A stretch of 64,000 nucleotides of DNA from Cryptomeria japonica. Lineage: Eukaryota; Streptophyta; Pinopsida; Cupressales; Cupressaceae. Shown one piece after another: positions 9,908 to 17,757 of the stretch (position 1 is its first letter; every line of letters begins with the position of its first letter). The DNA is taken from the NCBI RefSeq assembly GCF_030272615.1, contig NC_081406.1:110557283-110621282 (forward strand), in the 5' to 3' direction. The translations under genes were made by a program, and so were the position numbers. A model generated the notes under the pieces. It searched no databases and was not told where the DNA came from. It saw only the letters and a list, made by a program, of their open reading frames with translations.

Positions 9908-10714
9908 TGTTGGCAAATGCACACTCCAATGACACATTGTAGGTGATTGAAGGTTTTGTCATTGATGGAAACCTTACAATCCTATGATACTGGCAAGGCA
10001 ATCCACTGGCACTAGCAAGATCAGACTTTACACCAGCACACAGACCACCGGCACCAGCAGTGAAAGGAAGCATACCAGCATAGAGGTCGATAGGAATTTT
10101 GTTTGTAAATTATTCTGTTAATTATTGTAAAATCATTGTAAGCCAACTTGGCAAGTTGTAAAATGACTCATATATATAAGAGATCATTGTAAAAATTTTT
10201 GTAAGGGATAGAAGAAAATATAAAGGCAAAATAAGGCAGACCTATTATGCAAATTATAGGTTAAGGGTTTATGTATGAAGCAGAGCTATAAACTAGTACT
10301 GGATTTGGCATAGTAGTTGCTATTTTGAAGAAGTACAAGACATTGGATTTATATAATCCATTTTGTAAGTCAGTGAGACTTCCCATTTTGTAATTGAGTA
10401 GTGAGCTCTAGGCACTTGGCCTTCCTGCATGTGCAGGCCCCTCTTGTAGCAGTAATATTCTCTTATTGGCCAGTAAGTGAATATTGTGGGTCAGAAATCC
10501 CACTGAGGTTTTTCTCACACTAGGTTTCCTTGTTAAACTACTGTGTTATGGTGTGTTTTTCATGTGGTTGCTGTTATCTCTATTTATTGCATCATTTCTT
10601 GTTTATCGGTATACAGTATTGATATGCTTTACATGTTTTAAGTTAAGAAAATGTTATAACCAGTTAGATACTGATTCACCCCCCACCCTCTCAGTATCTA
10701 TGGGAATCCTAACA
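9908..10714 (+). repeat. NB1 3' LTR
   Basis: Starts TGTTGGCAAATG, ends GGGAATCCTAACA; 807 bp; same structure as the 5' LTR with a TATA box at 10171-10180. Scattered substitutions against the 5' LTR, seen by eye, suggest an insertion of some age. Confidence 0.93.
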
Positions 10715-10719
10715 TCCAA
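10715..10719. repeat. Target site duplication of NB1, right (TCCAA)
   Basis: Second copy of TCCAA, directly after the NB1 3' LTR. It fixes both NB1 ends and shows the insertion was by an integrase. Confidence 0.92.
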
Positions 10720-10931
10720 ACCATGTCTTTGACATAACCAAGTGATCTCCAAATGATAACAAGTCATCATCAATGCCAGTGAACAATATAACCTGTCGAT
10801 GAACCAAATACCGGTGACTGTGCATAAGTCACCGAACTTGTTGGTGAACATAACCAAATATCTCCAGAAGGATAAGTGTCGATAAGTGTTGACATCAATG
10901 ACAAAACCAATGCAACATATCCATAATACAA
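10715..10931 (-). repeat. Cop1 5' LTR, part 2
   Basis: Continues the LTR broken at 4134: after the 5-base duplication TCCAA it runs through ACATAACCAAGTGATCTCC and CAATGACAAAAC to CCATAATAC, in step with the Cop2 LTRs. The expected last bases (ACCAACA) are worn away, so the right end at about 10931 is approximate. Confidence 0.88.
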
Positions 10932-11803
10932 ATAGTGAGAGAGATGGAGGGAGGAAGGGAGTTGATGGAAAGAGAGAGATACACTAGGGAGAGAGTGTAA
11001 TGCTTGCCAAAATACCCTAGGGAAATTTACCAACTAACATGCAAATAGAGATAATTTTTTCTCTATCATTTCTATCTAATGCAATGGATATAACTAAAAC
11101 ATTCATATACATTAAGTAACCATCTACAAGTTATACACGTAAGCATCTTAGAGCATAATTATAAGAGCACAATACATAGACGAAAATAAATACAAATCAT
11201 CAATTAACTTTCCCTAGGGTATCTCAACACCATTACTTATATAACACTAAGAGCACAACATCATGTTTAGTACCATAATCTAATGCATTCTAACATTTCC
11301 AACATTAGCTTCTTACAATAGCATAAGAGATCATTCATTCATCTTAATTATCATGAACACATATAATTATAATCTATAATCTATTCACCATCAATCCTCT
11401 TATATTAATTTTAAGTAAACCAATTAAAATGTTCCTAATACCTATCCTCTTAATTATTATCCTTCCATTAGTATTCCATTACTAAACATTACCTACCACA
11501 AATCTAAGTCCATTTTCTTAACTTTAATAATCTTATACATTCATAATACTAAATACATAGCCATATCCAAGAGACAAGTATAATAAGGAAAATAACTTTC
11601 TTTAGAACTAAGATCATTTACTCTAATTCCATTTAAGACTATCCAATGACATATTTATATTAATTATAAATACAATTCCTTCATTCCATAAATGATGAAT
11701 ATCCAAGATACAACATAGATTCAACAAGGATTATAATAGCATATTTTCTTACAAGAATCATGATCACAATCCTAGTACATCACTTCCCCCTACATATGAA
11801 TTA
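10932..11803. other. Non-coding AT-rich spacer between Cop1 and TatA
   Basis: No ORF of note. It opens with a GA-rich purine stretch (about 10930-11000), then AT-rich unique-looking sequence. I see no LTR, tRNA or recognisable gene. It is the left flank of the TatA insertion; the same flank should resume at 27966. Confidence 0.6.
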
Positions 11804-11808
11804 ACATC
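11804..11808. repeat. Target site duplication of TatA, left (ACATC)
   Basis: ACATC just before the terminal repeat that starts at 11809; the same five bases follow the right repeat at 27966-27970. The match is short but sits exactly at the edge of repeat homology. Confidence 0.7.
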
Positions 11809-12048
11809 CCATCTCTCGAGGGGGCATACCACCCACTAAATTAACATTTTTGGGGCATATTTCTCATACCTATCTTTCTTTCTTTGAAACGACGCGATAA
11901 ACCGCACCGTCTCAAAGAGGGGCAAATGTAGTCACATAAATCTGTCCACTTAATTAAATGAATACTTAGTATTTATTTGATTATTTAACCATCAATTAAT
12001 GAATTAATTAAATTAATATTTAATTAATTCATCTTAACCCTCTTCTCC

Positions 12049-12594
12049 TATTAATTAAATAAATTATTCAATTTATTTGATTTAATTCACTTAACCAAAT
12101 TCAGACCATTAATTAAATAAATAAATCATATTTATTTAATTAAAATATTCTCTCACATTTAAATAAATTAATATTTATTTAAATCCCCCAAAATCCCACC
12201 TCTCACATTTAAATAAATAATTTATTTAAATCACCTTTATCCTCTACCCACTTGCATTTTCCTACAAATGCAAGTTGCACAATTATTTTAAATAAATAAT
12301 TTATTTAAGTCACCTTTATCCTCCACCCACTTGTATTTTCCTACAAAAGCAAGTTGCACAACTATTTTAAATAAATTATTTATTTAAAATCCTATTTATC
12401 CTCACCCGCTTGAAACCTTTAATGGTTTCCCTTAAAGTATTCAAACTTGATGGCTTCCTTCTATAGTCTTCTTAAGACTTTAATGGTTTTCCTTAAAGTC
12501 TTCAAGCCTTTAATGGTTTCCCTCAAAGTCTTCAAGCATTTTAAATGCTTTATCTTCATTTTTCTCATTTAAATAAATTAATATTTATTTGAAT
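12049..12594 (+). repeat. Cluster of AT-rich palindromes in the TatA U3
   Basis: At least six near-perfect inverted repeats in about 550 bases: 12109-12143 (15-base arms, 5-base loop), 12157-12184, 12207-12231, 12287-12309, 12365-12389 and 12567-12594, each built from TTTAAATAAAT-like arms. Between them a roughly 87-base unit is duplicated and holds the hairpin CTTGCATTT-TCCTAC-AAATGCAAG. The right LTR has the same set; TatC keeps a diverged version. Confidence 0.8.
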
Positions 12595-12804
12595 ATTTAT
12601 CCAAATGCAAATTACACCATTTAATTGAAATAAATGATTTTATTTTAATTGAAAATACCAAAATTTCTCCCACTTGCATTTTCCTACAAAATCCACTTGC
12701 ATGCCTAAACCCCTTCTAGAATTTTCTAATCACTTCTAAATAACCTAACCCCTTCTCTAAACTTTGTCACATTCCTAAGCAAAAGGGAAGTCACTTCTCA
12801 AACC

Positions 12805-12960
12805 CTCAAAGTCTTTGATAACCATTGAAGGTTTTCAACCTTCAACCACTAAATGGCTCAAAGTCTTTGATAACCATTAAAGGCTTTCAACCTTCAACCA
12901 CTAAATGGCTCAAAGTCTTTGATAACCATTGAAGGCTTTCAACCTTCAACCACTTAATCC
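12805..12960 (+). repeat. Three 52-bp tandem repeats in the TatA LTR
   Basis: Three copies starting CTCAAAGTCTTTGATAACCA at 12805, 12857 and 12909. The same array is at 27001-27156 in the right LTR. TatC has only about one unit here (58020-58170), so unit number changes within the family. Confidence 0.85.
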
Positions 12961-13349
12961 CCAAAGTCTCCAATAACCATTAATGGTTACCTCAAACCCT
13001 CCCACATGGTTAAAACATTTGTTTTGACTCAACCTCTACCCAACCCAAAGGTCTCATCAAGCCTTTAATGCTTTGACCATGATTATCTCTTAATCATTTG
13101 CACAAAGGTTTATCCTTGGATTAACTCTTAATCCAATGGGTAATCTTAATTTAGACTTGACCCTTACCTTCTAGATAACCATGAGGTCTTCTCAGGCCTT
13201 TAATGCCTCCAACCTCTTCTCTCAACCCAATCCTATGTTGACACTTGTCACCATTTTATTGGTGCCAATTGTGCACATGGATCCCCAACTTTCAATCCTA
13301 ACCCTTGTTAAGATTGCTCAATCTTAACCCTTCATTTCCCTATTTCTTC

Positions 13350-13358
13350 TATAAATAG
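13350..13358 (+). promoter_or_regulatory. TATA box of the TatA 5' LTR
   Basis: TATAAATAG, about 420 bases before the LTR end, kept in the right LTR at 27546-27554 and in TatC at 57656-57664 (minus strand). Likely promoter of the genomic RNA. Confidence 0.75.
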
Positions 13359-13771
13359 AACCCTTCTCCTCAAGCAAAAGGAGAAGCATTTAGAGTATTG
13401 TTGTTATACTGGCATTAGCATAGAGCTTTTTCATAGCATCACTATCTACTCTTGCATAGTATTTGCTTATCATATTCAACCATCTTGAATCTCCATATGG
13501 CATCCATGGCTAGTGCTAAAAGCTGAGAGCTACACTCATTTGGGACTTGGAGAGGAGAGAAACAAGGGAGAAGCATCAAAAGGCATCATGGAAGCATCTT
13601 AGGGAGGCTCTTCTCCTTTCTTTTATTTTGTTAAACTTCTTTCATGCTTTTTGAAATCTCTCTTGATATGTTTGGAATGGTTTTTAGCTCTTTGTTTTGT
13701 TTTTATGGTTGAAACTAACTTATTAACATTGAACTTTGTTGTTGCCTTGTCCCCATTTCCATGACATCATT

Positions 13772-13788
13772 TGGTGAACCCGACGTGA
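13772..13788 (+). promoter_or_regulatory. TatA primer binding site
   Basis: TGGTGAACCCGACGTGA, two bases after the LTR end. It starts TGG as a tRNA CCA end requires and is clearly not the initiator Met site used by the copia elements here. I cannot name the tRNA from sequence alone. Confidence 0.7.
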
Positions 13789-15496
13789 ATCAAAGAGCAA
13801 TCATTTTGAAGACTACTAACTTTTGAATGTTTTAATTGACACACAGGTCATTCTCTTGCATTTTTCTTCTCAATTTAGCACCTTCGCAAATTGATACTTT
13901 AACGCTATTGTCTATAATGTTGCTCTTTCATGTTAAATAGCACTTCTGTTTTCACATAGAGTAGAGCTATTGTAACAAAGAGTTGTAAGAAAATTCCTTG
14001 TAACCGAAAACCAAAAATTTTAGGCTTGTAGAAGCCCACCAAAACATGCAGATTTTTCTAACTAATTATCTTTTGTGCAGGTTTTAACTAACCCTTACAA
14101 TAGCATTATTTTTAGCAATTTTAGCTTAGGAAATAAATTTGTTCATATTGCTAACTTTGTCTTTCAAGTTAGGATAAAATAAATTCATTTTCCTTTTGGG
14201 TTAAAGTCAACTACACTTTCATTTGGAGTTTTAAAAAGAACCATATCTTTCGTTTGGAGCTCTAAAAAAGAATCACACTTGTTCAAAGTTAAAAAGAATC
14301 ACAAAAACAAACACGCAAATTTTTTTTGTTGTTGCAAAGTTAGGAACAAATTCTTTTGGTGCTTAAAATCAACAAGGCAAATTTTATTTCTTGCATCAAG
14401 ATAAAACTTACAATCCACACTTCCATTTTTGGTGCAAATAAAATTCACAATCAACTTGTCTCATTTTTAAAGCAATTTTACTTCATGCAAACATGTTTTT
14501 CATTAAGTTGACCAGGATTTTCAAATTCTAGTTTACTCCAACAATTGCCTTTGAAAATTAAAAAGAACACCATGATTGTTGGAGCAACATCTCCAAATAG
14601 ATAGAAAATCATTGCGATGACAAATTAAAAGGAACAAGTGAATTTTGTGTTTGGCACACTTGTACAAAAGAGTTGGTCGAGTGGTCCTACCTCTAACACA
14701 CACTATCCTCTCCCTTGGCTCTCGTGGTCCTAGGTGCAAGAGAAAAGTGTTAGTAACGCTCAAATTTTATCTTTTTAAGAGAGGCCTGCCAAGGGATCGA
14801 TACTCTTGGGAATGACCTCGAGCGGTAAATCCTTCGAGCCGCTATAGAAATCAGGTGAGAGCGAAAGCTATAGCCTTGGGTATAGCTGTTCCTACAGTGT
14901 AACTGGCCGAAAGGACAAATGGGCCCCACCACCAGTTACAAGGCTCTTAAGTGAGTCACTGCAGAATGAACTTATGTCCGAAAATATCGAACATGACTAA
15001 ACACCTTTAAGTAGTAGCCCACCCATTCTATTGATTGAGGATATTTGAGATATAATTTAGTGCAAGAGCATAGATGGTTTTGCTCCCAAGATACTCACCA
15101 TACATATTTCCTTGAGTAGAAACATAGCTTTTTGAAAAGTCACTTGTGGCTTGATAAAAGTGGTGACTCCCCCATCATAGGGATCATCTATTTGTTATGC
15201 TCGTGCAAGACTTAGTATATCACATCCTTACCTACCACGGCGGGATTCATAAGGTATGTAGTACCAAATTCGAAGAAATATCAAGATGTGGGCTAAATTT
15301 ATCACAACTGGCCATTTGACCTTAGGGATAAAAAGTGTTTGAAGTGTGTTCGTTTTACAGACCTAGTGCAAATTGAGCCGACTTCAGGCTTTGGAAATAC
15401 ACTTTAAAATAAATCTAAAGGAAGGGTCATATACAAGTCCAAAGATTGGGTTGATCTAGACCCATACTCATTTGTGCCTTTGGGGGCAACATTCTT

Positions 15497-16018
15497 GTGT
15501 TTGTGTGCTTGCTTTGTTTTCTTGTCAAAGAAAAATCAGCAAATCACTTTCAAAAACAAAGTACTCATCCAACATTTCTCAAAAACAACCAAACACATCA
15601 AAAACAAAGTACAAACAACAAAGAGTCAAATTTTATGACCATTCTTCACATCTTGCGAAAGAAGAAGTGTCATCAGAATATCAACTTAAGAAGGAGACCA
15701 TTAAGCTCAAAGGCTTTGATCAAAAGGAGGAAATTCTTCTATCTCAATAGACAAATCTTTGTCTCACATAGAGTCTTTCTACATCGCATGCGTCTCTATC
15801 TTCAAGGTAAAACAAACGAGTTTGATTCTGAATCATTGAACCGTAGAGCTTTTATGCAATATAGAGCTCTGAGTTATCACAAAAATCAAGGAGGAAAGAT
15901 TAATCCCAACTTCTTCCCAAACATCTGTATCACCTACAACACAGCTCGAGAGATGCCACCAACTCCTGAAAGGGAAGAAGTAGAGTTTGTTCCATTTGTA
16001 ACACAAAGTTTTTATTGA
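15497..16018 (+). CDS. Small leader ORF of TatA, function unknown
   Basis: A 173-codon ORF upstream of gag, basic in composition (many Lys and Arg: LRKKKCHQN, LRRRPLSSK, IKRRK) and ending FVPFVTQSFY. Some Tat/Ogre elements carry an extra ORF of unknown function before gag, so this may be that ORF or its remnant. An internal ATG near 15632 would give a shorter product of about 128 residues that starts in better-looking sequence. I recognise no domain. It could also be chance, since the leader has no selection evidence here. Confidence 0.35.
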   Translation: MFVCLLCFLVKEKSANHFQKQSTHPTFLKNNQTHQKQSTNNKESNFMTILHILRKKKCHQNINLRRRPLSSKALIKRRKFFYLNRQIFVSHRVFLHRMRLYLQGKTNEFDSESLNRRAFMQYRALSYHKNQGGKINPNFFPNICITYNTAREMPPTPEREEVEFVPFVTQSFY

Positions 16019-16461
16019 AGTTGAAAACAAAACATCCATCATCTCATTCATACATCATTATTCCATCATCAATTCATCCCAAAACTCTCAAAACATTAAG
16101 AGGTTCTTGTCCCAAGTTCTCTTTTAGATATTGCTTGAATCAAACACATCACATCACTTTTAGATTTTTTCTACATCTAGGATAAGCTCATCCTAAGAGA
16201 CACATCTACGCAGGTTAAAACTAGTTCATGAGTGAATCCTCTCATTGCTAGGTAGTCAAAATCTGTAACACATCTCAGATTTCTCTACACCTTATCACAT
16301 CCAAACTCCTCAAAACAAACAAGCAATTCAAAGAAGGAATTTCGGTTACATCTACCTTAAAGTGCTAGAGATCCCCATACAATACAAATCACCAATCATC
16401 AATCTTTCATCAATAACTCATCATCATCTTCAATCAACTTCAACACAAACTTACAAACAAA

Positions 16462-17757
16462 ATGGCTCAAACCCAATCGCGATCAAGGCAACGAGAAATA
16501 GAAATTGAGGAAGAAGAAGACAACCTCAATGAATTTCAAGAAGCACTTGGAGGAACTGTAACAGATGAAAACCCAAGTACTCCCACTCCTTCAACAATCG
16601 AAAGGGCTCAGCATAACCCTCACTTCAACAGATTATTTGATGAAATATTAAGGAGCAATACGGATGCTCACTTCTTAAAACTCGCTCAAGAAGGAGCCAA
16701 ACTCCCCTCGGACTTTGATCTTTCCCAATTAAGACAAGCATCAGAAAGACAAAGTCACCATGAGGAGGAAAGGGGTAGAAATCACATCAGATATAACATT
16801 CCTCGAGGTAACCCACCACCTCCTCCTCCAAATGAAATAGAGATGTTGCGGAAACAAGTCGAGAATCTCGCCCAACAACTTCATAGTGGTGTTAAGACCA
16901 ATCAATTCTCACTTAACGACATCTCTCCCTATCCTTTTGATAGGAATCTTTATATGCCACCATTTCCATGCGGGTTCGAAACACCAAAATTCAAAAAATA
17001 TAGAGGAAAGGGAGATCCCCGCGATCATGTCCGAGAATTTCATTCCGCTTGTCTTGAAGTGGCTTATGAGGACACATACCTAATGCGCCTTTTTCCCCAA
17101 AGCTTGGGAGGAACCACCACATCATGGTTTTCCCGACTACCAGGTGGCATTAGAACATTTGAGGAACTCATCCAGAAGTTCCTATCTCATTACTCTCATA
17201 ACATTGAACGCGACATCACCATGGCTGATCTATGCAACACCAAACAAAAACTAGGTGAATTATTCTCAGTATTCCTGCAACGATGGCGCCAAATGTCTAG
17301 CAGACGTTCTCTTCAGTTACCTGAACAAGAACTAGTGGAAATTTTCATTTCCAACTTAAACAAAGAAATGGAATTTCACCTGGATGTCAAAGACACAGAC
17401 TCCTTTAACGATATGATCACCAAGGGTATAAAATGTGAAAGGGCACTCATCAAGAAAGGACTCATCAAAATCTTTAATGAACCAAAAGATGGTCCTCGCC
17501 CGCGCTTCAATAGTGATAAACCAAACTTCTGGAACAAGAATAAAAATATCGTCAAGGATGGGGTTGTGGATGCTCGAACTATCCAAAATGCACAACCTGT
17601 GGTTCGGTTTGCAGGACAAAATCCTCCACCTCAGAATAACACAAATGTTCCTCCTAATCAAGGTCGCATCACATCTCATGATGAACCAAGACCTCGTCCA
17701 CAAAAACAAAAACGCACATACACTCCCTTAGGGGAACCCATTGAAACAGTGTTGTGA
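16462..17757 (+). CDS. TatA Gag
   Basis: Gag forms the particle that packages the RNA. ATG 16462 follows an AC-rich leader (CAACTTCAACACAAACTTAC). It has an acidic start (EIEIEEEEDN), a Pro-run (GNPPPPPPNE), then the retrotransposon gag core: KFKKYRGKGDPRDHVREF, LMRLFPQSLGG, TTSWFSRLPGG, TFEELIQKFLSHY, FLQRWRQMS and ELVEIFISNL. It stops at TGA 17755-17757. The Gag zinc-knuckle-like motif (CEFHQGRGHKTSNC) lies after this stop in the same frame, so a complete Gag would need readthrough or an intact copy. 431 residues. Confidence 0.9.
   Translation: MAQTQSRSRQREIEIEEEEDNLNEFQEALGGTVTDENPSTPTPSTIERAQHNPHFNRLFDEILRSNTDAHFLKLAQEGAKLPSDFDLSQLRQASERQSHHEEERGRNHIRYNIPRGNPPPPPPNEIEMLRKQVENLAQQLHSGVKTNQFSLNDISPYPFDRNLYMPPFPCGFETPKFKKYRGKGDPRDHVREFHSACLEVAYEDTYLMRLFPQSLGGTTTSWFSRLPGGIRTFEELIQKFLSHYSHNIERDITMADLCNTKQKLGELFSVFLQRWRQMSSRRSLQLPEQELVEIFISNLNKEMEFHLDVKDTDSFNDMITKGIKCERALIKKGLIKIFNEPKDGPRPRFNSDKPNFWNKNKNIVKDGVVDARTIQNAQPVVRFAGQNPPPQNNTNVPPNQGRITSHDEPRPRPQKQKRTYTPLGEPIETVL

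Larger units (their letters stand above)
4135..10714 (+). mobile_element. NB1: complete non-autonomous LTR retrotransposon with an orphan second ORF
   Basis: A 6580-bp element with two LTRs (805 and 807 bp), TG...CA ends, TCCAA target duplications, an initiator tRNA-Met primer site and a polypurine tract. The coding content is a coiled-coil Gag with four zinc knuckles (5011-6147) and a long unrelated ORF (6453-9671). I searched the whole interior by eye for protease, integrase, RT and RNase H motifs and saw none. It must therefore use enzymes from another element. The primer site, polypurine tract and LTR ends resemble those of the copia elements beside it, making copia the likely helper (inference). 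NB2 at 49046-53250 is a second, diverged copy. Confidence 0.9.
1..10931 (-). mobile_element. Cop1: Ty1/copia retrotransposon, cut by the window edge and split by NB1
   Basis: Minus-strand copia element. Read on the minus strand, the order from high to low coordinates is 5' LTR, primer site, Gag, zinc knuckle, protease, GAG-pre-integrase, integrase and reverse transcriptase, which is the copia order (integrase before RT). The window starts inside RT, so RNase H and the 3' LTR are missing. The 5' LTR (3276-4134 and 10715 to about 10931) is interrupted by element NB1 at 4135-10714. The coding part has several frameshifts and stops, so this copy cannot make its own enzymes. Cop2 at 31071-37827 is a close relative and served for comparison. 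Confidence 0.9.
11809..13769 (+). repeat. TatA 5' terminal repeat
   Basis: Identical in length (1961 bp) to 26005-27965. It ends CATGACATCA. A canonical TG start (TGTAGTCACAT) lies at 11927, but the repeat reaches 118 bases further left, to the ACATC target duplication. Those 118 bases include a hairpin (11882-11917) and the purine tract CAAAGAGGGGCAAA. The U3 part is filled with AT-rich palindromes and tandem repeats; the promoter lies at about 13350. Confidence 0.9.
13770..16461 (+). other. TatA 5' leader (2.7 kb) with a GC-richer structured core
   Basis: Long untranslated leader, normal for Tat elements. Most is AT-rich, but 14700-15010 is GC-richer and holds short hairpins such as AGCGG(14821)...CCGCT(14839) and GCTATA(14867)...TATAGC(14881). 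It may hold a packaging or translation signal (inference). The only sizeable ORF is at 15497-16018. Confidence 0.6.

Noticed and set aside
14740-15010. tRNA or other structured RNA gene in the TatA leader
   Set aside because: No tRNA cloverleaf, T-loop or internal promoter boxes could be placed.
15472-15750. Alternative 92-codon leader ORF in another frame
   Set aside because: Overlaps 15497-16018; no domain, likely chance.
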